Source of the DNA: Phycisphaerales bacterium
GTDB lineage: Bacteria > Planctomycetota > Phycisphaerae > UBA1845
Direction: 5' to 3'
Length of the DNA: 63,695 nucleotides
Assembly: GCA_020639095.1 (NCBI GenBank)
Contig: JACKHH010000021.1
Location: 1 to 63,695, forward strand
Position 1 is the first letter of the stretch; each line of letters opens with the position of its first letter. The position numbers and the translations under genes were made by a program. The notes under the pieces are model-generated. The model saw nothing but the letters and a program-made list of their open reading frames with translations, was not told the DNA's origin and searched no databases. This document shows, in pieces, positions 42,691 to 51,848 of this stretch.

Positions 42691-44898
42691 TTACTGGCCG
42701 GTGTAGTGCTCTTGGAACGCGCTGAAGTCGACGAGGTCGATATCGAAATCGCCGTCGCTGTCGAACGCGCTCAGGCAGGTGCCGCCGCAGGTTACTTGTA
42801 GCGGGGTTGGAGAAACGCCAACGCCCGCGAAGCAATCGACGAAGGCGGCCAAGTCGGCGGCATCCACGTCACCGTCGGCATCGAAGTCGCCGTTGGCGAT
42901 CGTCTCGCAGGTGTCCGCGACGGTGTTGCCGTTGCAGTCCGATTCGGCGAGCAGTTCGACGCGCACGTTGTCGTAGATCACGAACGCATCGGAGGCGGGG
43001 TTCGCCACCGACGAGAAGATGTCCATGTAGCCGAGCATCACCTTGTCGCCGTTCGACAGTGCCGGCGGCGCGGCGATTGGCGTGCCGTTGATCGACCACG
43101 TGATCGTGCCGTTCGTGCGGACGATTTCAACCTCAACCCAAGTGTTCCCCGGTGTACCAGCCGTCTCGAAGGGCGGCGACGGGAACGCGAGTTGGTAAAA
43201 CCCGTCGGTGTTGTTGAGGCTGCCCGTGCTGTACACGCCGTGGACAGGCTTATACTGATTCGTGTTCAGGTACGCGCGGTAGTCCTCGGCTGCCCCGCCT
43301 TCACCGGTGGCGACGAAGTAGTTGCCGTCGCTCGCGCCGTTGTTGGGCCAGACGACCTTGCCGCCCGCGTGTCCGATGCCCGCGGTCATGAACTCGGTGG
43401 TGCCGGCACCATTGCCGTAGTTCAGCCACATGTCGAAGCGCAGCGCGAAGTCGTCGGTCACCGAGACCATCTTGGGATAGGTGCTCACCGCGTCCGTCGA
43501 TTCCACCAGGTCGTTGTTGTTGACGGTGAACTTGAGGCCGCGCGTCGTTCCGCCCGTGCTGTGCGGTGCCGGCGGAATGCTGTCCGCGCTGTAGTCGTAG
43601 TAGTAATCTGCGGTGTAGTCCGAGGACGAGGTGAACAAGTCCCACCGGCTGGCGGCAGACCCGTCTTCAAACGTCTCGGTGAAGATCGCCTGGTCCGGGG
43701 GATTCTCGGCGCAGCAAATGTCGCCGAACTCCTCCTGGATCAGGTCCCAAAGTTCCGGCCGCGTTGTGTCGTAGTTCAGCGCCCACATACCCACACCGCC
43801 GAAATCGTAATCCTTCGCGAGTTGGTACTTGAGTCGCAAGCTGTCAACGTCGTCGTACCAGATCTGATGCCACACGCCCGCGCTCTGATAGCGAATCCAC
43901 GGCGTCTGCGAGGTGGCGTCCCAGAGCACGCCGTATGTGTTCGCCAGCGACGCGGCGCTGGAATAGAAAACCGATCCGACCCAGTCGATCACGGACGATC
44001 GTGCAGCCGATGACGTTGTAGTCCAATGCAGGCCGTAATAAGGTATACCCAACACGAGCTTCTCCGGAGCGACGGCGCGGGCGCTGGCGTATTCGTCCAC
44101 GACGGTGTCGGTGATGTTGATCGACCCGCCGGTCAGCGGTGAACCGGGTCCGGACGTCGTGCTCCAGCTACCCCAGAAGGCGTAGCCCATGATGAAGACG
44201 ATGTCGCAGTTGTTGACGAGGTTGCCGTACTGCCAACCGTTCCAGTTGACCGCCGCGGCTGCGATGCTCGTCTCGCTGCCGGGGATTTCCGCATCCATGT
44301 AGGCGGATAGCTCGCCCATGAACTCGTCGATGTCATCCTGCCAACCGGAACCGCTCTCGAAATCGATGTTGATGCCGTCGGCGTTGCCCAGGATCATCTG
44401 ATCGCGCATCTTCTGGAAGAAATTGGCTTTTGCCGAAGGGCTGGCGAAGAGCGAATTGATGCTCGCCCCGTCGAAGAGCGTGACCACCATGTGCACCTTC
44501 ACGCCGTGGGCGTGCGCGGTGTTGACTGTGCTCGTCCAAGGCCAGCCGTGGTAGTTGGTGACGTTGCCGGCTGAGTTCACTGAGAGCGCGAACGCGCCGA
44601 GGTGCGTGATCTTGTCCCACTGGATGTTGTCTGGGTCTTCCCAATACGGCAGATAGCCGAAGACTGTGCGGCAGACAGCCGGTCCGGTGGAACTCTGTCG
44701 CGGAACAGCGATCGGCCCGTTGATCAGTTTGGGATTGACCGGGTCGTCGCGGTGCTTGAGCCACTCCATGTAGTGCAGGCTCATCGGCTCTTCAAAGGCC
44801 GCGACGTCGGCGGACCGCTCGTCGGCGCGGGTGGTCGCGGCGGCGCCCAGGATCGCAAAAGCGCAAAGAGAATACGTGATCCAGGTCGATCGTTTCAT
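42691..44898 (-). CDS. Secreted GH18 chitinase-like protein with ConA-like and dockerin-like domains
   Basis: 735 residues. A signal peptide (SLCAFAILGAAATTRADERS) is followed by a GH18 barrel (about 75-395): the catalytic motif is DGINIDFES, with YLPYWEDPDNIQWDKITHLG at the first strand and GGVGMWALNYDTTRPELWDL at the last. A ConA-like lectin domain (about 400-660, FTETFEDGSAASRWDLF, WVEVEIVRTNGTITWSINGT) and a tail with calcium loops (DFDADGDVDAADLAAFVDCF and DSDGDFDIDLVDFSAFQEHY) complete it. It probably hydrolyses beta-1,4-GlcNAc polymers outside the cell. ATG 44898 begins the signal peptide; the frame extends upstream without support. Confidence 0.85.
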   Translation of the reverse strand: MKRSTWITYSLCAFAILGAAATTRADERSADVAAFEEPMSLHYMEWLKHRDDPVNPKLINGPIAVPRQSSTGPAVCRTVFGYLPYWEDPDNIQWDKITHLGAFALSVNSAGNVTNYHGWPWTSTVNTAHAHGVKVHMVVTLFDGASINSLFASPSAKANFFQKMRDQMILGNADGINIDFESGSGWQDDIDEFMGELSAYMDAEIPGSETSIAAAAVNWNGWQYGNLVNNCDIVFIMGYAFWGSWSTTSGPGSPLTGGSINITDTVVDEYASARAVAPEKLVLGIPYYGLHWTTTSSAARSSVIDWVGSVFYSSAASLANTYGVLWDATSQTPWIRYQSAGVWHQIWYDDVDSLRLKYQLAKDYDFGGVGMWALNYDTTRPELWDLIQEEFGDICCAENPPDQAIFTETFEDGSAASRWDLFTSSSDYTADYYYDYSADSIPPAPHSTGGTTRGLKFTVNNNDLVESTDAVSTYPKMVSVTDDFALRFDMWLNYGNGAGTTEFMTAGIGHAGGKVVWPNNGASDGNYFVATGEGGAAEDYRAYLNTNQYKPVHGVYSTGSLNNTDGFYQLAFPSPPFETAGTPGNTWVEVEIVRTNGTITWSINGTPIAAPPALSNGDKVMLGYMDIFSSVANPASDAFVIYDNVRVELLAESDCNGNTVADTCETIANGDFDADGDVDAADLAAFVDCFAGVGVSPTPLQVTCGGTCLSAFDSDGDFDIDLVDFSAFQEHYTGQ

Positions 44899-45046
44899 GC
44901 AACTCGCCTCGTCTTCGATTGTGGCATCCGCCCCAACGGCTGCCGGTAGTTTCTGTATCGGTATGTACTTGCGAATTCCGCTCGGTACGAGCGTCCCCCG
45001 AAAGCTTATCGCCCCACTAGCATGGTAGGAACTTGCGGAACCCGCT

Positions 45047-47242
45047 TCAACCGCGTTGTTGCGTTCGCGGGCGAATTGCGGTGAGTGATCCATCCATGCC
45101 CGCGACGTAGCAGATGCCGTCGTCCGCGACAGCTACTGAACCCATTACGTAGAAACCCGGTGTGGTCCGGTAGCTCCAGAGTTTCTCGCCGGTTTGCGCG
45201 TTGAGCGCGGAGAGCAGGCCGGTGTTCGCGCAGACGTAGAGCGTGTCGCCGTGGAGCGTTGGTGGGACCGGAAATCTGCCGGCCGGTACCTGCGTTTCCC
45301 AAAGTGTTGTGCCGTTTGTGTCCGATTTGCGTACGCGATCGTCACGATGGCGCGCGAAATATGCCAGATGATCGGCACTCGCGGTCACCGCGGAAACGTC
45401 GAGTGCATCGTTGGTCAGCATTTTCCCGTCGGGTGCGTACGTGCCCAGATGGTAGCCGCGATCACAGACAACGAGTCGATCGCCGGCAACGATCGGTCCG
45501 CAGTCCGCCGGTGCGTAGTAGCGTACACCTTTTCCCAAGCTTGCCTTCGGGCCGGGTTGCTTCCAGCGCAGTTCGCCGGTGTTGCGATCGAGCGCGTAGA
45601 GAAAACCATCCCACGCGCCGAAGACGAGCATGTCGCCCCAGACCGCCGGTTGGCATTCGATCGAGAAGTCCGCGCGGGCAAATGACCACTTGTGCGTGCC
45701 GTCAGCCACGCTGATCGCATGCATGTTTCCGCCGTTGTCTCCGATGTATACAACACCGTCCGCGATCACCGGCTGGCTGTATACGGGAATTCCCACGGTG
45801 TACTTCCAGCGGATCGCACCGCGCAGGTCGGCGCCGTAGACGCCGCCATCGCCGGACCCGAAGACGATGGTGTCGCCGGAGATCGCGGGCGTCGCGAGGA
45901 TTTCGCCATCGGACTTGAGCTGCCAGATGTTTTCGCCGGTCTTGCGGTTGACGGCTTGCAGGATGCCGTCGGTTCGCGGCAGGATGAGCAGGTCGCCGGC
46001 AATCAGCGGCCCGGCTTTCATGGCTGCGGGCAGGTTGCGTCGCCAAACCACGTCGAGCCGCGGGTCAGCCGTGTGGAAGATGCGCGTACGCAGATCGTGT
46101 GCCGCGTCCTTGCCTTCGCCAATGCGCAGGTGCACGGTGAGCAGGTGTGCGCCCGCTTGCAGACCATCGAGCGGTACGTCGATGTCGAACGCGTCGTTGA
46201 GTTGCACTTCGCGTTCACCTGTTTCCGATCCATCATCGATCGCATAGGTCACGCGCGCGGTCTTACCGGAGGCATCGTTCGTCGGCGTAGCGCGCACATG
46301 CAACGTCGAGCCGGTAACCGTTGCGTTCTTCTCGGGCGACTGCAAATCGAACAAGCGAGGCCGCCACGCGAGCGGTTCGTCGTACACCGTCTTCCATCCG
46401 CCGGGCTGAGCCTCAGGATCGTCGGAGAGTTTCTTCTTGAGAAAATGGTAAGCGTAACGGATGCGGCCATCGCCGATCGTGATCACGCCGTAACCGGAAT
46501 TGCCGCCGAACGTCGAGCCGCCCTGCACGCCGGGGATGCCTTGTTCATCGTGCCGGCGCAGCGAGTGGCCGTGGCCGAAGAGCATCAACTGCACGTTGTG
46601 ATCGCGAAGCATATCGACCAGCGTGACCTGCTCGACGGGGTTGGCGAACTCGTCGATTTCCAGCGGATGGTGCATGGCCACGATGATCGGTGTGCGCGCG
46701 TCGACCTTGGCGAGATCGGCTTGCAGCCACGCGCGGGTGGTCGCGTCGATGGAAGGCACCGGTTCCTGCGGCGATGCCGAGCATAGGAACACGAAGTGTA
46801 CGCCCTTGTGGTCAATCGAATGGTTTTCGCCACCATGACGGCGGCGCATCACGTCGTAGAGCGCGACCCAGGTGTTGTCGTGGTTGCCGGGCAGTGCGTG
46901 CCAGGGAAAAGGCAAGCGGTCGAACGTGCGCTTGACGATGTCCCAGGTGTCGTCGATCACGCCGTATTCGGTGATGTCGCCGGTGACGATCGCGAAGTCC
47001 GGCTTGGGTGCAGCGCTCGGCCAGCCGGGGATTTCCTGCGGTTTGTCCACCTCGCCGTACAACCAGTCGAAGGTGTCCTGCCCGCGAACTTCACCGGGCT
47101 GCGGTTCCTTCGCGAGGTGCGGGCTGATGTGCACGTCGGAAATGTGCAGCACGCTGAACGGCTTGTCGCCGGCAACCGCCGAGGCTCGCGACGTCGTAAC
47201 GCAGAGTAGTGCGGTGATTGTCAGAAGAAATTTGCGTGTCAT
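45047..47242 (-). CDS. Metallophosphoesterase fused to PQQ-type beta-propeller, secreted
   Basis: 731 residues with a signal peptide (KFLLTITALLCVTTSRASAV). The N-terminal half is a calcineurin-like phosphoesterase: VLHISDVHIS, FAIVTGDITEYG, ALPGNHDN, MHHPLEIDE and LFGHGHSLRRH hold the dimetal ligands. An Ig-like linker (ATVTGSTLHVRATPTNDA) precedes about seven PQQ/quinoprotein-type repeats (AVNRKTGENIWQLKSDGEIL, AISVADGTHKWSFARADFS, ALDRNTGELRWKQPGP, ALNAQTGEKLWSYRTTPGFY) to the C-terminus. Whether the propeller binds PQQ is unclear; it may be a recognition module. Upstream neighbour is the NagB-LmbE gene, separated by a terminator. Confidence 0.85.
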   Translation of the reverse strand: MTRKFLLTITALLCVTTSRASAVAGDKPFSVLHISDVHISPHLAKEPQPGEVRGQDTFDWLYGEVDKPQEIPGWPSAAPKPDFAIVTGDITEYGVIDDTWDIVKRTFDRLPFPWHALPGNHDNTWVALYDVMRRRHGGENHSIDHKGVHFVFLCSASPQEPVPSIDATTRAWLQADLAKVDARTPIIVAMHHPLEIDEFANPVEQVTLVDMLRDHNVQLMLFGHGHSLRRHDEQGIPGVQGGSTFGGNSGYGVITIGDGRIRYAYHFLKKKLSDDPEAQPGGWKTVYDEPLAWRPRLFDLQSPEKNATVTGSTLHVRATPTNDASGKTARVTYAIDDGSETGEREVQLNDAFDIDVPLDGLQAGAHLLTVHLRIGEGKDAAHDLRTRIFHTADPRLDVVWRRNLPAAMKAGPLIAGDLLILPRTDGILQAVNRKTGENIWQLKSDGEILATPAISGDTIVFGSGDGGVYGADLRGAIRWKYTVGIPVYSQPVIADGVVYIGDNGGNMHAISVADGTHKWSFARADFSIECQPAVWGDMLVFGAWDGFLYALDRNTGELRWKQPGPKASLGKGVRYYAPADCGPIVAGDRLVVCDRGYHLGTYAPDGKMLTNDALDVSAVTASADHLAYFARHRDDRVRKSDTNGTTLWETQVPAGRFPVPPTLHGDTLYVCANTGLLSALNAQTGEKLWSYRTTPGFYVMGSVAVADDGICYVAGMDGSLTAIRPRTQQRG

Positions 47243-47332
47243 GAGAGCCACTTCCCCATTCGGATTGACTGACGTAGTTGGTGGTAGATCAATTGTATGT
47301 GTCACAGCGTTCGTGCTGAAATCCGTCTGCTC

Positions 47333-47394
47333 AAAAAGAACCGCCCGGAACGCGGACGTGGTGTCTTGTGCAACCCTCGTCCGCCTTCCGGGCG
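47333..47394 (-). terminator. Terminator of the NagB-LmbE gene
   Basis: CGCCCGGAA and TTCCGGGCG form a 9-bp stem; inside it GCGGACG pairs with CGTCCGC. On the reverse strand it is followed by TTCTTTTTG. It lies 44 bases past the stop at 47438. Confidence 0.85.
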
Positions 47395-47437
47395 ATCTTA
47401 CAAAGTACGAATCGTATGACGCAATCGCGCGGCGAAA

Positions 47438-49837
47438 CTAGATCGCTTCCGCGACTTGCCGCAACTCCCGCGACTTCGAGTAGAACTCGGGCAGCGTCAT
47501 CTCGCGAAGATAAACGATCCCGCGGCAAGCGCGCATGCCGTGGTCCTCGTTGTTGATGAAGAAGTCCTCGCCGAGGAACGTCTTCACCTGCTCGAACTGC
47601 TTCACCTGGATCTTGCGCGCCAGCTTCGAGAACGGGCCGTCAAGTTCGTAGCTCGGGAACGACGCGGTGCGCTGCGTGTTGAAGCAGGTGTCAAATGTGC
47701 TGTCCATGTCGGCGAGGTGCGTCGACGACGTCGGCACGAACAGGTTGGCCTCGGCTGGGTGGAATTTGAACCACACGTTGCGGTACCCGATCACCTTGAC
47801 GTCACTCTTGCCGGTCTTCTTTTCGTAGGCTTTCAGCGCTTCCGCGACGGCTTGCAGCACCTTGTAGTGCGTGTCCGGGCCGCTGCCTTCGGGATCGAAC
47901 GCGACGGTGGTGATGTCGGGGCTGAGTTCCTCGAGCAACTGGCGGATCGGGGGAATGTCGCGGTCGGCGCGGGGCACCTCGGTGAACATGTCGCCCTTGT
48001 AAAATCCCAAGCGAAGGTGGCGGACCGATTCGCCGATGAATCCGTACGACGCCCACTTCAGTTCCGATTCGAATTCGCGGACACGGCCCTTGAGCTGCTG
48101 CACCAGCGCCATGTCCTTCTTGCCGGGGTACTGCGTGCTGAAGTAGTTGAGCAGTTCGTGGCAGCGCTGTTTGAGGTTTTCGACGTTGTCCTCTTCGTAC
48201 AGCTCGAACATGTTACGGAGAATGCGCCGCGAGATCGCGGAGAGTTTCTTGTCCTCGTGGCGGCGTTCCGCGCCTTCGTGGTAGTAGGAAACGTCGATGC
48301 GACGGGCTGACGCGTTGGCCGGCTCGAAGTAGCCGCGGGCGAGCAATTCGTCGAACTCGCCGTGCTCCAGGCGATAGAGCAGGTCGCTGATCGCACCGTG
48401 CATGTAGTCGTTGGTCACGGCATTGAAGCCCGAGGTCATGTACGCGAACGCGTGACGCGTGCTGCTGCGGCGGACGAGGTTCGTCACGTACGGCAGGTAC
48501 GCGAGGATGATGTCGTCGTGGTGCGGTGCCGTGTGCAGGAACGTCTTGTCTTCGATCTTCTGGTTACCGCGCTTGAGGTTGCCGAGCACGGCTTCGTGTG
48601 TTTCGTCCTTGAGCGCCTGATACGTGCTCTTGGTTTTCTTGATCAGCTCAGCCGCGAAGCGATCGTTGAGGAAATCCTCGCGCGTGAGCTGCTGAATCGG
48701 TTTGCCGGTGTTCAGCGAGAGGTCCATGACGATGCGCTGCGTGCGCTCCGCGGGCACCTGCTCTTCGCGCGCGAAGTCGACGAAGACGCGGTTGGTCAAC
48801 CGGCTCGCAGCACCGCGGGTGAGGTAGAAGCGTGCGTTGGGCAGAACAGCAAGCGCCGAACCGGGATACTCGTTGCGCCGCTGACTATGAATCGTGCGCG
48901 CGACGATGTCCGCCTTGGCTTCACCGGCAGCGATGATGATCGCGACCGCGTTCTTGTTGTAGGTGATCGTGCGCAACCCGATGGTGATGACCAGCTTGTT
49001 GCGCGCGACTTCCATACCGCCCAGATCGGTGGCAGCGGCTGCCCGCGTTTCGTAGTTCGGCTCGATAAGCCGGGTCGTCGAGTAGAAGTCGGACCCGCGA
49101 ATGTTGAACGCGATATGCCCGTCCGGGCCGATGCCGCCCATGAAGAAACCGATGCCGCCCATCTCGCGGACACGGTGCTCGTATTCCGTGCAGAACTGGT
49201 CGACCTCTTCGAGCACGCGCTGCTGACGCTTCTCCAGCAGCGTCCGCGCCTTGCGGATGCGCAGCGAGAGGTCGACGGTCATGTCGGGGAATAGATCGTT
49301 CAGCGACGAGCCTGCGGGCAAGCCGATGCGCCCGGGATCGATGAGCATCGCCCGCGCGGGGTCGAGGCCGAATCCCTTGATGTAGAACTTGTTCACGTAG
49401 TAGTGGAAGCTGTTGTGCTGCCGCGTATCGATGGGGTAGAACTCGTCGAGCTGCACGAAGCGCAGGCCCGCGAGCGACGGCTTGCGTTCGAGCGTCAAAC
49501 CGTGCTGTTCGAGTTCCGCGCGGGTTTCCTTGCGCGTCCAGTTCGACAGGTAGTGCATCACGTACTTGATGAAGTACTCGGGCGTCTTGCCCGTCGGCAA
49601 CGCAGCCACGCCCTCCGGGTTTGCGCTGACCCATTCGAGAAAGCGCAGTGCCGTCAGTCGGCCCAGGTTGGGGAAGTTGTCCACCACGATGACCGGGAGC
49701 TTCTCGTGGGGGCGGTAGGTGAGTTCGTAGCCGCTGGCTTGCAGCGCGACCTGCTCGACCTTGCTGGTCATGGAACCCTTCTTGGCGCCGTCCGCCTTGT
49801 TGTTCTTGGGATTTTCACTACGTGTTGCCTGGACCAT
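47438..49837 (-). CDS. NagB-type deaminase fused to LmbE/PIG-L-like deacetylase domain
   Basis: 799 residues. The N-terminal half is a glucosamine-6-phosphate deaminase/isomerase-like domain: ALPTGKTPEYFIKYVMHYL, FVQLDEFYPIDTRQHNSF, and GGIGPDGHIAFNIRGSDFYS, the last containing the catalytic His. The C-terminal half has a PIG-L/LmbE-like zinc deacetylase signature, FLHTAPHHDDIILAYLP, with FAYMTSGFNAVT. Similar fusions are known in Bacteroidetes. It would act on aminosugar phosphates in the cytosol: de-N-acetylation then deamination is a plausible order. Start is uncertain: ATG 49837, TTG 49846, or ATG 49771, which has the best ribosome site (AAGAAGG). Confidence 0.85.
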   Translation of the reverse strand: MVQATRSENPKNNKADGAKKGSMTSKVEQVALQASGYELTYRPHEKLPVIVVDNFPNLGRLTALRFLEWVSANPEGVAALPTGKTPEYFIKYVMHYLSNWTRKETRAELEQHGLTLERKPSLAGLRFVQLDEFYPIDTRQHNSFHYYVNKFYIKGFGLDPARAMLIDPGRIGLPAGSSLNDLFPDMTVDLSLRIRKARTLLEKRQQRVLEEVDQFCTEYEHRVREMGGIGFFMGGIGPDGHIAFNIRGSDFYSTTRLIEPNYETRAAAATDLGGMEVARNKLVITIGLRTITYNKNAVAIIIAAGEAKADIVARTIHSQRRNEYPGSALAVLPNARFYLTRGAASRLTNRVFVDFAREEQVPAERTQRIVMDLSLNTGKPIQQLTREDFLNDRFAAELIKKTKSTYQALKDETHEAVLGNLKRGNQKIEDKTFLHTAPHHDDIILAYLPYVTNLVRRSSTRHAFAYMTSGFNAVTNDYMHGAISDLLYRLEHGEFDELLARGYFEPANASARRIDVSYYHEGAERRHEDKKLSAISRRILRNMFELYEEDNVENLKQRCHELLNYFSTQYPGKKDMALVQQLKGRVREFESELKWASYGFIGESVRHLRLGFYKGDMFTEVPRADRDIPPIRQLLEELSPDITTVAFDPEGSGPDTHYKVLQAVAEALKAYEKKTGKSDVKVIGYRNVWFKFHPAEANLFVPTSSTHLADMDSTFDTCFNTQRTASFPSYELDGPFSKLARKIQVKQFEQVKTFLGEDFFINNEDHGMRACRGIVYLREMTLPEFYSKSRELRQVAEAI

Positions 49838-50131
49838 CTTGCTCAATTAACTCCCGTCGTTTGCTCATCGAGCGCGCGCCGCGGAACACATGGCCCGCGG
49901 TGGGCGCTCACTTCATCTTTTGCGCTGCAACGTCGCGTGTGCCCCGGCTCGCGCTGTCTGCAACCTCTTTGCGATCGCGATCATAGCACGTTGCCGGCGC
50001 GGCGCGATGCTGCTGTCGTTGAAATCACAGGGGCGTTGAACCGCGCCGCGACGTGTTGATCGAGCCCGCATTCTGATCGCCGAACCTTTATTAATCTTCT
50101 TAATTATAGCAGCTCTTGCTCCGGACCGATA

Positions 50132-50154
50132 GCCCAAAAACCGCCTTTTTGGGC
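50132..50154. terminator. 9-bp hairpin with A5/T5 arms
   Basis: GCCCAAAAA, loop CCGCC, TTTTTGGGC. It could stop transcription from either side. It is 220 bases beyond lysA on the reverse strand. Confidence 0.4.
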
Positions 50155-50325
50155 CCGCCAGCCAAGTTTTTCTCACACCCTGGTTATCGGCAGTTTGCCC
50201 GCTTGAACTCTTGAGCCGGGCGCGAACCGGCGGCCTGATCGTTCGTGCAAACCAGCGCCGGCGCGCGGACTGAACCGGGAAGTAGGTTCGGGGATACCCG
50301 TAAGGCGATGGGTACTTGTCGCGGC

Positions 50326-50352
50326 AAAAAAAACTTTGCGCTGCGCGCGAAA
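50326..50352 (-). terminator. Possible terminator of lysA
   Basis: Reverse strand: GCGC-GCA-GCGC hairpin extended by imperfect TTT/AAA pairing, followed by eight T residues, about 25 bases after the lysA stop. The stem is short, so the call is moderate. Confidence 0.5.
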
Positions 50353-50375
50353 ATCTTTTTGATCGGGCGGAATTC

Positions 50376-51659
50376 TTAGATGTCGCGCTCAGCCGCCACG
50401 AGATCGTCGTACGTTTCGCGCCGGCGAATCACGCGTGCCCTTGAACCGTACACGAGCACTTCCGGGGCGCGCGGACGTGAGTTGTACTGACTCGTCATCA
50501 CCGCGCCGTACGCACCGGCAGAGAACACCGCGATGAGATCGCCCGCAGCCAGCGGTGGCAACGAGCGACCCTTTGCAAGAAAGTCGCTGCTCTCGCAGAC
50601 CGGCCCGACGATGTCGACTGTTTCTGCATTGGGAATTGCCTGATCTGGCGTCCGGCCTTTAGGTGTCTGGTCGTTGCCCGGTGCGACCGGCCAGATGAAG
50701 TGGTACGCGTCGTAGAGCGCCGGGCGGATCAGGTCGGTCATGGCTGCGTCGACGATCGCGAACTTGCGCGTGCGCGCTTGTTTGCAGTAGGTGACGCGCG
50801 TCACCAGGATGCCCGCGTTGGCGGTGATCGATCTACCGGGTTCGAGGTGGATCGCGAGATTGCGCTCCGCGAACAGGGGCACGATGGCTGCGGCGTAATC
50901 CTCGATCGGCGGGGCGTCGCTGTCCTGATAGCACGTGCCCCAGCCGCCACCGAGATTGAGCAGCGCAATGTTGATGCCGTCCTTCGCGAGCGCGTCAATG
51001 AGTGCGAGCGTGCGCTGCACGGTTTCGACATAGGGCGCGACGGTGTTCACCGGCGAGCCGATGTGTACGTGGATACCGTTCAATTGCAGGTGCGGATGCT
51101 TGCGGTACTGGCTGAAGAGCGTGCGCGCTTCGTCGATATCGATGCCGAATTTGTTCTCTTTCTTGCCGGTCGTGGTGTAGGGGTGCGTCTTGGCGTCGAC
51201 GTCGGGGTTCACGCGCAATGCCGCGGTCGTCGTTTTGCCGTTCACCGTCGCCGCGTCCGCGAGGGCCGCGAGTTCTTCGCTTGATTCGACGTTGAAACAA
51301 CCGACGCCGAGTTGCAGCGCCTCGTCGATTTCGGTACGTGTTTTGCCAACACCGGCGAAGACGATGTCGGCTGCGTCGGCACCGGCTTCGATGGCTCGGC
51401 GCACCTCGCCGATGCTCACGGCATCAAAGGCAGCCCCCCGACTATGCAGGAGGCGCAGCATGTGCAGGTTGTGGCAGCTCTTGATCGAAAAGCAGATTTT
51501 GGGCGACAGCGCGGCGAATGCACCAGCCATGCGGTCGTATGCGGTTTCTAAGGTCGCCTGGGAATACACGTAGAGCGGTGTTCCGAATTGCTCTGCGAGT
51601 TGCGGAACCGGAACCTGCTCGCAGTGTAACACGCCACCGACGTAGCTGAACGCATCCAT
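50376..51659 (-). CDS. lysA: Diaminopimelate decarboxylase
   Basis: 427 residues, PLP type III fold. The PLP lysine is Lys60 in ICFSIKSCHNLHML. GGGWGTCYQD is the phosphate-binding glycine loop, HLEPGRSI the arginine segment, VCESSDFLAKGRSLP holds the active-site Cys, and SAGAYGAVMTSQYN the substrate-closing loop. KFGIDIDEA and GIHVHIGSP are also conserved. It decarboxylates meso-diaminopimelate to lysine in the cytosol. Start ATG 51659 follows GGAGC. Stand-alone gene: neighbours on either side are unrelated. Confidence 0.95.
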   Translation of the reverse strand: MDAFSYVGGVLHCEQVPVPQLAEQFGTPLYVYSQATLETAYDRMAGAFAALSPKICFSIKSCHNLHMLRLLHSRGAAFDAVSIGEVRRAIEAGADAADIVFAGVGKTRTEIDEALQLGVGCFNVESSEELAALADAATVNGKTTTAALRVNPDVDAKTHPYTTTGKKENKFGIDIDEARTLFSQYRKHPHLQLNGIHVHIGSPVNTVAPYVETVQRTLALIDALAKDGINIALLNLGGGWGTCYQDSDAPPIEDYAAAIVPLFAERNLAIHLEPGRSITANAGILVTRVTYCKQARTRKFAIVDAAMTDLIRPALYDAYHFIWPVAPGNDQTPKGRTPDQAIPNAETVDIVGPVCESSDFLAKGRSLPPLAAGDLIAVFSAGAYGAVMTSQYNSRPRAPEVLVYGSRARVIRRRETYDDLVAAERDI

Positions 51660-51848
51660 CTCATCTGCTCCGATGATGAATCAGGGCGGTCCGGATGCAG
51701 CCCGGACGCAACTCCACTGTAACGAACCCTAGCGGCTTGAGAAGCCCGCTAAGTACCGTTGATTCCCCACACGCGTTCGTTGTAGCATAAACGGAGGTGT
51801 CGCGTCATAAGGGGGATACACCTTCCAGGTGAGGGGTTGCTCCGCAAG

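Larger units (their letters stand above)
49847..50375. other. 530-bp gene-free region between NagB-LmbE and lysA
   Basis: No convincing gene. It has a 9-bp hairpin at 50132-50154 (GCCCAAAAA facing TTTTTGGGC), a stretch of A/T-rich sequence around 50090-50110, and the imperfect inverted pair TACCC...GGGTA at 50294-50313. I could not match it to RNase P, tmRNA, SRP RNA or a known riboswitch. Confidence 0.4.

Noticed and set aside
49913..50176. 87-codon - strand frame in the lysA gap
   Set aside because: Basic, low-complexity peptide running through a strong hairpin, with no ribosome site or family match.
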